A stretch of DNA of 35,596 nt from Candidatus Eiseniibacteriota bacterium (GTDB taxonomy: Bacteria > Eisenbacteria > RBG-16-71-46). The stretch is taken from NCBI GenBank assembly GCA_016215625.1, contig JACRIW010000123.1:1-35596 (forward strand), read 5' to 3'. A program made the position numbers and the translations under genes. The notes beneath the pieces are model-generated. The model was not told the origin of the DNA. It made no database searches and saw nothing but the letters and a program-made list of their open reading frames with translations. Below are positions 8,527 through 17,320 of the stretch, one piece after another; positions within the stretch are counted from its first letter, which is position 1, and every line of letters begins with the position of its first letter.

Positions 8527-9089
8527 CGATCTCCTTCTTCCCGGAATGCGTCGTACACGTCCCGAAGCCGCTCGCGCAGCCGAAGCACGGCGTAGCGCTT
8601 GCGCGAAAGCAGCGTGTTGACGCTCACGCCGCTCGATTCGGCCATCTCCTTGAAGCTCCGTCCTTCGATCTCGTGCCCGACGAACACGTCGCGCTGCTCG
8701 GGCGGCAGTTCCTCGATCGCCTCTTCGAGTTCCTCGAGCAGCACGCGCCGCGCGAAGAGCGCTTCCGGTCCGGCGGCGGCGGACGGCAGCAGGTCCTCGA
8801 GTGATGTGGCGTCCGCATCGTCCCGAGGACTCGCCGGACCCGAGAGCCGTTCGGGACGGTTCCGGCGAAACAGGTCGGTGATGCGATTGCGCGCGACACG
8901 GAACAGCCAGCCCGTGACGTGCTCGATGGGCACGAGCATGCGGTTCGCCTCCACGAGCTCCCGGAAGACCTCCTGGAGGATGTCCTCGGCGTCGGCCGCT
9001 TCCGGTACGCGGCTGCGAATGAAGTCTCGCAACCGTGATCGTTCGCGGACGACGGCGTCAGTGACCCTCTGGTCTTGCTCGTGCGCCAT
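8523..9089 (-). CDS. ECF-type sigma-70 family RNA polymerase sigma factor
   Basis: A 188-residue sigma factor with two domains. Region 2 spans about residues 15-85 (LRDFIRSRVPEAADAEDILQEVF ... VTGWLFRVARNRITDLFRR). Region 4 spans about 125-180 (LEEAIEELPPEQRDVFVGHEIEGRSFKEMAESSGVSVNTLLSRKRYAVLRLRERL), with the typical ELPPEQR start and an HTH. The linker contains an acidic, Ser/Ala-rich stretch. The start at 9089 (MAHEQDQ) is preferred over 9122 because GGGAG sits four bases before it on the minus strand. Its stop overlaps the next gene, so sigma factor and membrane protein are made together. Many ECF factors control their own promoter; the 314-base gap upstream would hold it. Confidence 0.9.
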   Translation of the reverse strand: MAHEQDQRVTDAVVRERSRLRDFIRSRVPEAADAEDILQEVFRELVEANRMLVPIEHVTGWLFRVARNRITDLFRRNRPERLSGPASPRDDADATSLEDLLPSAAAGPEALFARRVLLEELEEAIEELPPEQRDVFVGHEIEGRSFKEMAESSGVSVNTLLSRKRYAVLRLRERLRDVYDAFREEGDR

Positions 9090-9403
9090 GCGCTCCCTGT
9101 GATGGGTCGTGTCCATCTGCACCTGAAGACGGGCGAGCGACGGGAATATTGTAGGGAATCTTCGGGGGCTTCCTTGCGATCCGGAAGTCCCCTTCAGGCC
9201 GGCGAAGTTTTCGCGTGCGGTTCACGGCTCCTGCGGCGTTGGAAAGGATACGAGACCACGAACCCGGTGTCCGATGGCTCCACCACGGCCGCGCAGGGGT
9301 CACGGGTGGCGTGCACGAAACCTCCACGAGCACGCGCGCGTCAGGGCTCGCCCACTCCATCCACGAGTTGTTCCGGCACTTTCCCGCTGCGAGGTTCCCG
9401 ATC
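9090..9403. other. Divergent intergenic region, 314 bases
   Basis: This gap separates the sigma factor (minus) from the exported-protein operon (plus). On the minus strand a TACAAT (9153-9148), 59 bases before the sigma start, could be a -10 box, but no matching -35 is seen at 16-18 bases. I see no hairpin or convincing small gene. An open frame on the plus strand extends back to 9215 but is unlikely to be translated, because the signal peptide begins at 9404. Confidence 0.45.
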
Positions 9404-9889
9404 ATGAAGCGCACGTTCGTGTTCCTGTTGCTCCTGGTGTCGCTCGCTGTACCCGCGCTGGCCGCCGAGTCCACCCCGGCCGCCAGCCCCGTCGTCGAAG
9501 CGCCCGCGACCGCTCCCGCCGTCGCGGCCACCGCCGAGACTCCCGCCGCAACCGTGCCCGTGCGCACCGCGAAGCGCGTCCTCACTCCGCTCCAGGTCGC
9601 GATGAACGCGGTGATCGAATCGGAGCAGGCGCAGATGGCCGCGCTCAAGGCGCGTCTCTCCGCCACGAAGGACCATGCCGCGGCCGAAGCGGTCCAGCGT
9701 GAGATCGAGCAGCTCAAGACGGACACCGAGGTCCAGTTGCTCTCGCTGCAGGCGACGAACCACCGCCAGAACGGCCGTGTCGCCGCCGCCACGCAGCTCG
9801 AGGAATCGGTCCGCAGCCTGCGTGCCGCGCAGAGCGCGAAGATGCTTTCGCCCCAGCGCCCGGCCGTCCCCGCCGTCACCGCCCGCTGA
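9404..9889 (+). CDS. Exported coiled-coil protein of unknown function
   Basis: A 161-residue protein. Residues 1-21 (MKRTFVFLLLLVSLAVPALAA) are a signal peptide. Residues 22-55 form an Ala/Pro/Thr-rich linker. Residues of about 60-145 are predicted to be helical coiled coil, with heptad-like spacing in MNAVIESEQAQMAALKARLSATKDHAAAEAVQREIEQLKTDTEVQLLSLQ. I do not recognise a named family. The start at 9404 is chosen for the signal peptide and a GAGG nine bases upstream. The large protease gene follows 29 bases later with its own GAGGAGA, so the two probably form an operon. Confidence 0.75.
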   Translation: MKRTFVFLLLLVSLAVPALAAESTPAASPVVEAPATAPAVAATAETPAATVPVRTAKRVLTPLQVAMNAVIESEQAQMAALKARLSATKDHAAAEAVQREIEQLKTDTEVQLLSLQATNHRQNGRVAAATQLEESVRSLRAAQSAKMLSPQRPAVPAVTAR

Positions 9890-9918
9890 CCACCCCGCGA
9901 ACGATCGAGGAGACGACC

Positions 9919-12900
9919 ATGCTTCGCCGTATCCTGGCCGCCACCGGGTTGGCCGTGCTTTTCTGTGTGACGCCCGCGCTCGCCAACGTGAAGGACGCGC
10001 GCATGAAGCTGCGCGTTCCGGACGCCCCCTACACGCTCATGGTGCCGGGCCAGTCGTGGACCGGAGACGTGGAACTGACCGCCATTCCCGGCACCGACGT
10101 CGCGGACATCGAGTTCGTCGGGGACGGTTGGGACGTCCTTCCGGTGCGCACCGAGGGGCAGCGTGAGGCGCTCGCCTCCGGCACGACGATCACCGTTCGC
10201 CTGAACGTGCTGCGCGCGAATCCGTCGCGTCCGCTCACCATGGTCTACACGACGGGCGGCGAGACGATCGAGCAGCGCGTGAACCTGCGCGGACTCGCGC
10301 GTGAGCGCGTGCGGACGCGGCCGCTTCGCCGGCTCACCGAATCCGAGGCCGCGCTCGTTCCGAACGTGCCCGGCGCCGCTTCGATGAAGCGCGCCGAGCT
10401 GCCGCTCCGCCGCGTGAGCCGTGACGCGGAAGGCTTCCTGCGCGGGGTCGTCGGGGATTCGGTCATCACCAACGCCGAGTCCGCGGGCGGTCGCTCGACG
10501 GCGGAGACGGGCGCCCGTGCCACGACCGCACGCGACATCCGCGTGCGCGGCCGGATCGTGGGCCAGGGTCCGCTCGCGAACTTCGGCGCGGACGGTGTCT
10601 ATTTCGCGATCTACGACGAGGACACCGGCCTGGACGCATGGCTCGCGGACGGAACGACCGACGCGAACGGCAACTTCGACGTGACGTTCAGCTGGGACCC
10701 GTGCCTTTTCTGCGACTCGCAGCCGGACATCTACGTCTACTTCGAGACGGAGAACTCGCACGTCTTCACGCAGTCCCCGGTGCTGGAGTGGGAGTACAGC
10801 TGGGAGACCGGCGTGAACGCCGACTACACGGGTACGGACCTCAACATCGGTACGTTCATGCCCGGCGACCAGGAATCCGACGGCGTCCTTTACGTGCACA
10901 CGGCCGTCACGCGGCTCTGGCGCTGGTTCAACGGCCAGGGCTGGAACGTGCCATCCGTGGACGTGCAGTGCTGGGACGACGACGCGGACCCGGTCTCGTA
11001 CTACGTGAGCATCGGCGAGATCCACATGTCGGCGAAGCGCATGTTCAACACCTCGTCGATCTCGCACGAGTATCACCATCATTGGATGGAGAACTTCTCC
11101 AGCAACCCCGCCCCCAACTACTGCAACGGCACGTGCGACACGGACGCCGACTGTGGGCACTGCAGGTGGTGCCAGGAGCCGGGCAACGTCGTGTGGATCG
11201 AGGGCATGCCCGAGTTCGGCGAGCGCATGGCCTTCAACATGTTCACGTCGACCTACCCGCTGTTCACGAACGACAACCGCGACGTGGAACAGATCGACTC
11301 GTGCACGACCGCGGTGGACGACGGCAACAAGACCGAAGGCCTGTTCGCAGCCGCCGTGTACGACCTCGTGGACACCAACAACGAAAACGACCTCGTCGTG
11401 CCGGGCGTGTCGATCGACAACCTCTCGCTGGATCCGAAGCTGCCGTACCAGATCATGGACCAGGTGGCGCCGACCACGGTCGCCGCCTTCTTCAACGAAG
11501 TGGCGAACCGCACGCCCGGCCAGAAGAAGAACATCTGGTCCACCGCGATGAATGGCGGCGTGAATCTCGACACGGCCGCCCCGGGTGTCGTGACCGGGCT
11601 CGTGAGCACGGATCACACGATCAACGTGCTCTCCGGTGACGCCACGTTCACTGTGAAGTGGAACGAAGCGCCGGACGACTGGTCCGGTGCAGGTGCGTAC
11701 AGCGTCGGCTTCCTTCCCTCTCCCGCGCTGCCGGACACGTTCGTCGAAACCACCACGACGTCCTTCACGACCGGCTTCTACAGTCCCGGCACCTACTACG
11801 CCTGCGTTCGCGCGCGCGATCGCTTCGGCCGCTGGAGCGCGAGCTACACCTCGGCCGGTCCCTATCTGCTGCGCACGCCGGACCCGGCGGACCTGCACTC
11901 GATCCAGCCCGCGGGATGGGCTCGGCCGGTGGTGCCCTCGGGCGTGAACAGCAACAACACGTCGAGCGTCCCCGCTCCCACCTCGCTTTTCGGAACGGGT
12001 GGCGTGACCTACTGGAACGCCGCCGGAACGAACACCGGCAGCGACGTGACGGGCACGTTCGACATCGTGCTGATGGTCGACGGCGATTCGGCCGACGTGT
12101 CGACCGCGACGAACGTCTTCCCGGGGAACACGTTCACGTCCATCAACCAGAGCGGCGTCTTCATGACCGGCGGCCGCCACACCTTCGGCGCGTATTACGA
12201 CGGCGGTGAGGACATCGCGGAGACGAACGAGGCGAACAACCAGTGGGCACGGCAGTGGTCGTGGTCGAGCACGAACTTCTCGAGCGACGTGCTCCAGACG
12301 CACGCGGCCGCGCCGTACCGCGTGGCCGGTCACTCGGCGATCCCGGCGGGCGAATCGATCTACTACAACTCGGAAGGCATCACGGGTCGCACGAGCACGT
12401 CGCAGTGGACGGCGTTCTGGGCCTACGCGACGGACATGGACGACGACTCGGACGTGCGCCTGCACGTGGACGCGCTGAACGCGGACACGAGCTTCACGCG
12501 GGCCGTGCTCGTGTCCCAGAAGGGCGCGGGGTACCTGGACGCGACGCTGTTCAACAAGACGGCGGCGCAGACCCCGTGGGACCACGCGGTCGTGAACTGG
12601 AACGGCGGCACGAGCGACTTCCGTTTCAAGCTCGTCACCAGCACGACGTTCAACTTCGGCGACTCGCTCGCCTTCGCGTTCGCGCCGAACGACATGATGA
12701 CGATGCACTCCGTCAGCGTGCCGATGGGCAGCCTCGGCGACGTCGTGGTGACGCTGCGGGCCACGCCGGGTGACGTCGTGCACCTGCTGTGGCTGGACGA
12801 CTCCTACACGAACGGCGCGATCAGCACCTACACGGCATCCGCCGTTTCGGACACCAACGGGCTGGCGCGCCTCATCGTGAACGTGAACGCCGCCGCGAAC

Positions 12901-14391
12901 TACGGCGTCGTGTGCTACCGCGATCCGAAGGACGGCACGGCCGCCCTGCCGTTCACGCTCCAGATCGAGCGCGCTCCGGCCGACCTCGCGGTCTACACCC
13001 CGTCCGGCTGGTACTCGCCGGTCGTGCCGCGCCCCGCGACGGACGGCACCATGGTTTCGGTGCCCATGCCCGACACGCTCAAGTCGACGCCGCTTCCGAC
13101 CTACTTCAACATGGGCGCGAGGAACATCGGCACGATCGCGGCCCCGGCCACGACGAGCTGGATGCTCGTGGACGGTGCGCTCGCCGCGACCTACGGGTAC
13201 CCGACTTGGAACGCCGGCGTGAGCATGAACTTCGTCAGCACCTACGCTGTGTACATCCGCGGCGGGCGGCACACGCTGTCGCACATCCTCGACGGACAGG
13301 ACCTGGTCGAGGAACTGGTGACGAACAACAACCAGTACGGCGAGCAGTACGTGTGGGCGCCGTTGCAGCTGGCTGCGGACGTCGCGTCGACCCGGCAGGC
13401 TCCTCCCGATCGCACCGCCGGGTGGACGGAAGTGACGAACAACGCCGTGCTGTACTTCAACTCGGACGGCCTGCGCATGCCGAACCTGCCCCCTTCGGGC
13501 ACGGAGAACCACTGGAGCGCGGTGGCGGTGATGCCGGCCGTCTCGAGCGACGTGGACCTGCGCCTGCACGAGCCCGCGAAGGGCACGAAGACCGGCTTCG
13601 CGAACCCGCTCACCTCGTCCGTGTGGGGTTCGGGACTCTCGGACTTCGTCCTCGCGAACTTCCACAGCACGCCGTTCCGCACGTTCGACGTCGGCGCGAT
13701 CCGCTACTCGGGCACGGACCCGTACACGGTCATGGCCACGACGTCGCAGCGCCGGACGATCCCGATCAACGGCGTGCTCGGCACCTTCACGCAGGGCGCG
13801 AACGACCTGCTCGACCTGCACGAAGTCTGGCTGGAACCGGGCTCGTGGGGCGTCACGCTGGAGCCCGTGTCCGGCACGGCCGACCTCGGGTTCTCGGTGC
13901 ACGACACGACGCGCTGGCAGGGCAAGTCGAACAACGTCGCCAGCTCGTGGCAGGCGCTGGCGAACGAGAACGAGTCCGCTTCCCTCGTCGTGACGACCGC
14001 CGGCTGGTACTGCATCGCGGTCTGGAAGACGCGTACCGCGGATCTCGCCCAGACGGTGACCTATCGGATCGTGCTCTCGAACGGTTCGCTGGACGCGGCG
14101 GACGAACTGCCGAAGCGGGCGGCGTTCGGTGCCCCGTGGCCGAACCCGGCGGCGGGCCCGTCGTCGGTGACGTTCGCGCTGCCGTCGGCCGGACACGTGG
14201 ACCTCGAGGTGTACGACGTCTCGGGAGCCCGCGTGCGGACGCTGGTGCGTGGTGAGCGCTCCGCGGGCCAGCACACGATCGCCTGGGACGGCCGGACCGA
14301 CGAAGGCCGGCGGGTGCCTGCGGGGCTCTACTACCTCCGCTTCCAGGGCGGCGGGCTGAGAGAGACGCGCAAGATCGTGCGCGTGGAATAG
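9919..14391 (+). CDS. Giant secreted HExxH metalloprotease-like protein with duplicated domains and FlgD-like tail
   Basis: A 1490-residue exported protein. Residues 1-22 are a signal peptide. A beta-rich N-terminal region follows, with a Gly/Asp-rich domain around 205-300. A zinc-protease motif, SISHEYHHHWMENF, places HExxH at H383-E384-H387. WIEGMPEFGE (E428, E432, E435) lies about 40 residues later and could supply the third ligand of a gluzincin-like site. Between them is a five-Cys loop (CNGTCDTDADCGHCRWC). A fibronectin-III-like domain occupies about 550-650. Two homologous CARDB-like/beta blocks occupy about 655-1015 and 1020-1390. A FlgD-like Ig domain (APWPNP ... YDVSGARVRTL ... GLYYLR) ends the protein. 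Activity is inferred from motif geometry only; no named peptidase family is certain. Confidence 0.8.
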   Translation: MLRRILAATGLAVLFCVTPALANVKDARMKLRVPDAPYTLMVPGQSWTGDVELTAIPGTDVADIEFVGDGWDVLPVRTEGQREALASGTTITVRLNVLRANPSRPLTMVYTTGGETIEQRVNLRGLARERVRTRPLRRLTESEAALVPNVPGAASMKRAELPLRRVSRDAEGFLRGVVGDSVITNAESAGGRSTAETGARATTARDIRVRGRIVGQGPLANFGADGVYFAIYDEDTGLDAWLADGTTDANGNFDVTFSWDPCLFCDSQPDIYVYFETENSHVFTQSPVLEWEYSWETGVNADYTGTDLNIGTFMPGDQESDGVLYVHTAVTRLWRWFNGQGWNVPSVDVQCWDDDADPVSYYVSIGEIHMSAKRMFNTSSISHEYHHHWMENFSSNPAPNYCNGTCDTDADCGHCRWCQEPGNVVWIEGMPEFGERMAFNMFTSTYPLFTNDNRDVEQIDSCTTAVDDGNKTEGLFAAAVYDLVDTNNENDLVVPGVSIDNLSLDPKLPYQIMDQVAPTTVAAFFNEVANRTPGQKKNIWSTAMNGGVNLDTAAPGVVTGLVSTDHTINVLSGDATFTVKWNEAPDDWSGAGAYSVGFLPSPALPDTFVETTTTSFTTGFYSPGTYYACVRARDRFGRWSASYTSAGPYLLRTPDPADLHSIQPAGWARPVVPSGVNSNNTSSVPAPTSLFGTGGVTYWNAAGTNTGSDVTGTFDIVLMVDGDSADVSTATNVFPGNTFTSINQSGVFMTGGRHTFGAYYDGGEDIAETNEANNQWARQWSWSSTNFSSDVLQTHAAAPYRVAGHSAIPAGESIYYNSEGITGRTSTSQWTAFWAYATDMDDDSDVRLHVDALNADTSFTRAVLVSQKGAGYLDATLFNKTAAQTPWDHAVVNWNGGTSDFRFKLVTSTTFNFGDSLAFAFAPNDMMTMHSVSVPMGSLGDVVVTLRATPGDVVHLLWLDDSYTNGAISTYTASAVSDTNGLARLIVNVNAAANYGVVCYRDPKDGTAALPFTLQIERAPADLAVYTPSGWYSPVVPRPATDGTMVSVPMPDTLKSTPLPTYFNMGARNIGTIAAPATTSWMLVDGALAATYGYPTWNAGVSMNFVSTYAVYIRGGRHTLSHILDGQDLVEELVTNNNQYGEQYVWAPLQLAADVASTRQAPPDRTAGWTEVTNNAVLYFNSDGLRMPNLPPSGTENHWSAVAVMPAVSSDVDLRLHEPAKGTKTGFANPLTSSVWGSGLSDFVLANFHSTPFRTFDVGAIRYSGTDPYTVMATTSQRRTIPINGVLGTFTQGANDLLDLHEVWLEPGSWGVTLEPVSGTADLGFSVHDTTRWQGKSNNVASSWQALANENESASLVVTTAGWYCIAVWKTRTADLAQTVTYRIVLSNGSLDAADELPKRAAFGAPWPNPAAGPSSVTFALPSAGHVDLEVYDVSGARVRTLVRGERSAGQHTIAWDGRTDEGRRVPAGLYYLRFQGGGLRETRKIVRVE
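11881..14088 (+). repeat. Diverged tandem duplication inside the protease gene
   Basis: Two blocks of about 1.1 kb encode similar protein segments. The first begins PADLHSIQPAGWARPVVP and contains GGRHTFGAYYDGGEDIAETNEANNQ and IYYNSEGI. The second begins PADLAVYTPSGWYSPVVP and contains GGRHTLSHILDGQDLVEELVTNNNQ and LYFNSDGL. Order and spacing of these landmarks agree, so an in-frame duplication is likely, now diverged. Confidence 0.75.
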
Positions 14392-14410
14392 CGCGGGAGC
14401 GAACTCGGAT

Positions 14411-14451
14411 GCCGGAACGGCCACCTTCCCTCGGGAGGGTGGCCGTTCGGC
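14411..14451 (+). terminator. Hairpin terminator after the protease gene
   Basis: An imperfect inverted repeat of about 18 bp starts GCCGGAACGGCCACC and ends GGTGGCCGTTCGGC, around a TCGG loop, 20 bases after the protease stop. No strong T run follows, which is usual in such GC-rich DNA. Confidence 0.7.
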
Positions 14452-14479
14452 TACTTGGGGCCTACGGCCAAGTCCGACA

Positions 14480-14508
14480 TTGTTTGCCGTCCGAACAAAG
14501 CGCATGAT
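14480..14508 (+). promoter_or_regulatory. Candidate promoter of the GH16 gene
   Basis: TTGTTT (14480-14485) and CATGAT (14503-14508) are 17 bases apart and lie about 50 bases before the GH16 start. The spacer carries CGAACAAA, a box also found upstream of the genes at 16531 and 17509. Match to consensus is modest (3/6 and 4/6). Confidence 0.35.
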
Positions 14509-14558
14509 GAAGCGGTCAACGCCCCACCGGACGGCCGCAACCTCCGAGGACTCTCCCC

Positions 14559-16328
14559 ATGCGCCACCGCTTCGCAGCCGTCGTCGCCGCCGTGCTGCTC
14601 TCCGCCGCGCCGGCACAGGCCCAGGTCGGCAGCCTGATCTGGCAGGACAACTTCGACAGTCTCACGAACTGGCTCAAGGTCACCGGCAACGGCAGCTGGG
14701 GCTGGGGCAACGGCGAGCTCGAGTACTACCGCAACGAGAACGTGGACATCGCCCCGGTGCCGGGCGAACCGGGCAACAACGCGCTGCGTATCGTCGCGCG
14801 CAACGAGAGCGGCCCGGGCATCGTGGACCAGTGGGGCAACCCGCTGAACTACACGTCCGGCAAGGTGGTCTCGAAGTCCTTCGTCACCGTGAAGTACGGC
14901 ATGATCGAAACGCGCGTGCTCGTCCCCAACCTGAACAACGGCGGCTGGCCGGCGTTCTGGATGCTCGGCACCGCGAACATCGGCTGGCCCGGAAGCGGCG
15001 AGGTCGATCTCATGGAGATGGGCGCGGGCAAGGCGTTCCGCGACCTCCACGACACGCACAACGGCGGCAACGGCCTGAACAACGCGACCGTGAACCAGAT
15101 GGTCGGGGCGAATGCGATCTGGCAGGGGACCTCCGGCACCGCGAGCCTCGCGAACGATCCGGGCGACACGTACGACCGTCCTTATTACCAGTACTCCCCC
15201 GGTCTCACCGGGCGGTTCCTCATCTACCGCTGCTACTGGGACCAGAACTCGATGCGCTTCACGGTCGTGGACAACGGCGTGGAGCACGACCTGTACGCCT
15301 CGCCGTTCGTCTTCGGCGCCGACGCAGAAGAGTTCCGCCAGCCGTTCTATTTCATCGCCAACATGGCCATCGGCGGCGCCTACACCGATTGCTGGCGTCT
15401 CGGTGACCCGAACAGCGGCCTGCCGATCAGCATGCCGCTGCCCGCGACGATGTACGTGGACTACGTGCGCGTGTACCAGTGGAACGGTCAGGGCGAGATC
15501 GCGCTGGGGCCGCCGGCGTGGCAGAACGGGCGCTACGGCCTCTTCACCGACACGACGCCCACCAGTGCGGGGCTCACGACGGGAGTGACCTCGGACATCT
15601 ACGTCTGGGAAGGCACGCTCGTGAACGCCTCGATCCCGCCCTTCGAGGGCGCGAACGGTATCGCCTGGGCCACGAACGCCAAGGGCTGGTTCGGCGCAGG
15701 CGTCATGTCGCGCCAGCCGGTCAACCTCTTCAATCTCGGCGACGGCTTCGTGAAGTTCCGGATCAAGATCCCGGCGAACGTCTCATTCAAGGTGGGCGTG
15801 ATCGATTCGTGGGGCAACCAGAACTACGTGGATCTTCCGGCCAACACCACGAAGTACGGGCTCGTGCGCAACGGCCAGTGGGGCCAGGCGTCCATCCCGA
15901 TCAGCGAGCTGAGGGGCACGGCCATCGACCTCCGCATGCTCAGCTACGAGTTCGTGATCCTCGAGACCAACGGTGCGGCCTGCCAGTTCGCGCTCGACGA
16001 CATCTACTGGGAATCGGCCAACATCGCGGGCGCGGACGACGGTGTCCCCGCCCCTCGCGCCACGCTGCTCGCGAGCGCGCCGAACCCGTTCCTGACCAGC
16101 ACCGAACTGCGGTTCGAGCTCCCGGCGCCCGGGCCCTACGCGATCGAGGTGCTCGATGCGGCCGGCCGGCGTGTCAACCGCTTCGAGGGATTGGGCCGGG
16201 CCGGCCTGAACGCCGTCCGCTGGGACGGTCGCGACGACCGTGGCCGGGCCTCGAAAGCGGGCGTCTACTGGTACCGGCTGGCCTCGGGCGGGGGCGCCGA
16301 GGTCCGGAAGGTCGTCCTGCTCCGATAG
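14559..16328 (+). CDS. Secreted GH16-family beta-glucanase with FlgD-like C-terminal domain
   Basis: A 589-residue exported glycoside hydrolase. Residues 1-21 are a signal peptide ending AQAQ. The GH16 catalytic domain spans about 25-305: WQDNFDSLTNWLKVTGNGSWGWGNGELEYYRNENV is the typical start, and EVDLMEMG supplies the retaining catalytic triad E148-D150-E153 (ExDxxE form). YFIANMAIGGAY and TMYVDYVRVYQW are typical late motifs. The family cleaves beta-1,3/1,4 glucans such as laminarin. A second beta-sandwich (about 315-490), resembling a carbohydrate-binding or surface-glucan module, follows. The FlgD-like Ig domain (SAPNPF ... LDAAGRRVNRF ... WDGRDDRGRASKAGVYWYR) ends the protein. The substrate is probably a beta-glucan, inferred from the family. 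Confidence 0.9.
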   Translation: MRHRFAAVVAAVLLSAAPAQAQVGSLIWQDNFDSLTNWLKVTGNGSWGWGNGELEYYRNENVDIAPVPGEPGNNALRIVARNESGPGIVDQWGNPLNYTSGKVVSKSFVTVKYGMIETRVLVPNLNNGGWPAFWMLGTANIGWPGSGEVDLMEMGAGKAFRDLHDTHNGGNGLNNATVNQMVGANAIWQGTSGTASLANDPGDTYDRPYYQYSPGLTGRFLIYRCYWDQNSMRFTVVDNGVEHDLYASPFVFGADAEEFRQPFYFIANMAIGGAYTDCWRLGDPNSGLPISMPLPATMYVDYVRVYQWNGQGEIALGPPAWQNGRYGLFTDTTPTSAGLTTGVTSDIYVWEGTLVNASIPPFEGANGIAWATNAKGWFGAGVMSRQPVNLFNLGDGFVKFRIKIPANVSFKVGVIDSWGNQNYVDLPANTTKYGLVRNGQWGQASIPISELRGTAIDLRMLSYEFVILETNGAACQFALDDIYWESANIAGADDGVPAPRATLLASAPNPFLTSTELRFELPAPGPYAIEVLDAAGRRVNRFEGLGRAGLNAVRWDGRDDRGRASKAGVYWYRLASGGGAEVRKVVLLR

Positions 16329-16380
16329 AGTCATCCCGAAAAAATCTTCAGGAGAAGCCCTCTCCCGAGCATTTTTCACT

Positions 16381-16427
16381 TTGTACGCTTGGCGAACATA
16401 GTCTAGGCTTGTGTCAGGTCAGGTTGC
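16381..16427 (+). promoter_or_regulatory. Candidate promoter and shared upstream element of the gene at 16531
   Basis: TTGTAC (16381-16386) and TAGGCT (16404-16409) are separated by exactly 17 bases. Overlapping and following them is a composite element, GCGAACATA (16392-16400) and TGTCAGGTC (16412-16420). It recurs with identical spacing upstream of the gene at 17509. The geometry of GAAC then GTC, 15 bases apart, also resembles an ECF-type promoter. Which reading is right cannot be decided from sequence. Confidence 0.4.
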
Positions 16428-16530
16428 ACCCAAGGGCGATTCGAAGTGCCGTAGCACCGTTTCTGCCGCCAGACATCGCTTCTCGTGGGGCCAGCGCGCC
16501 CCGACACCCCAAGAACTGGAGGACACGGCA

Positions 16531-17202
16531 ATGAAGAATGGGCTACTCAAGAACCTCGTGCTGGGGCTGCTCGTCGCCGGCGCCATGAGCGTCAGCGTCG
16601 CGCGTGCCGACGTCGTCGTGACGATCAACCCGTCCGAGACGTGGAACGGCTACATGAACGTGTTCGAGCTCCCGTCCAATGGCGGCGGCTACGTGTTCGG
16701 TTCGGGCTGGGGCACGGCCGACCTGAACGCCACGTTCTCGGGCTCGAACATGGTCTTCACGCCGAACACGATCGGCGACCCGAACCCGTTCTGGTACACG
16801 CCGAGCGGCGGCCCGGGCGCGACGGGCAACAAGGTCATGGAAGCGAACATGTACGTGGAGCCGGCCGGCTCGCTGCCGGGCGTCACGCTCACGTTCGTCG
16901 GCAACGTCGTGTCGAACACGCTCGCGGCTTCGCACGTCGCCAAGCTGTTCATCCGCGACTTCGCTCCCGACTTCTCGTCGGTCAGCGAGAACGTCATCCC
17001 CGTGCCGGCTTCGGGCGCCTTCAGCCTGTCGCTCGCGACGGTCAACGATCCCGCTCGCCACGTGCAGTACGGCGTCCAGATGAAGGGCCCGTGCGTGTGG
17101 TTCACGGACGTCGCCGCCAAGGGCTCGATCATCCTCGGCCCGGCAGCTCCCGTGCCCGCCAAGGCCACGACCTGGGGCCGCGTGAAGTCGATGTACCGGT
17201 AG
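16531..17202 (+). CDS. Secreted protein of unknown function with C-terminal TWGRVKSMYR tail
   Basis: A 223-residue exported protein. MKNGLLKNLVLGLLVAGAMSVSVARA is a signal peptide. The mature part is a single beta-rich domain (VVVTINPSETWNGYMNVFELP, GGGYVFGSGWGTADLNATF, VTLTFVGNVVSNTL, AKLFIRDFAPDFSS, GPCVWFTDVAAKGSIIL) that I cannot assign. It resembles an extracellular beta-sandwich of carbohydrate-binding type, but this is only a visual impression. The last 11 residues, TTWGRVKSMYR, nearly repeat the tail of the CHRD protein at 3163-3663. GGAGGA lies about seven bases before the ATG. The gene stands alone between a candidate promoter and a strong terminator. Confidence 0.8.
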   Translation: MKNGLLKNLVLGLLVAGAMSVSVARADVVVTINPSETWNGYMNVFELPSNGGGYVFGSGWGTADLNATFSGSNMVFTPNTIGDPNPFWYTPSGGPGATGNKVMEANMYVEPAGSLPGVTLTFVGNVVSNTLAASHVAKLFIRDFAPDFSSVSENVIPVPASGAFSLSLATVNDPARHVQYGVQMKGPCVWFTDVAAKGSIILGPAAPVPAKATTWGRVKSMYR

Positions 17203-17226
17203 TCGGACGAGTGCTTCGCTGCAACG

Positions 17227-17258
17227 AACCGGCCCCGCCTGAAAAGGCGGGGCCGGTT
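17227..17258 (+). terminator. Strong intrinsic terminator
   Basis: A perfect 14-bp stem, AACCGGCCCCGCCT (17227-17240) with AGGCGGGGCCGGTT (17245-17258), a GAAA tetraloop, then TTGTCTTG. It lies 24 bases after the stop of the gene at 16531-17202. Confidence 0.88.
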
Positions 17259-17320
17259 TGTCTTGCTGGTCCCGCTGAGGCGCCCTGCCTTCGACGACAT
17301 CCTGCATGTGATGGACCATT

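Noticed and set aside
9058..14616. An uninterrupted 1852-codon antisense frame opposite the giant protease gene
   Set aside because: Its translation is dominated by Arg, His and Val without any domain. The sense frame has a signal peptide, zinc motif and FlgD-like domain. High GC alone keeps the antisense frame open.
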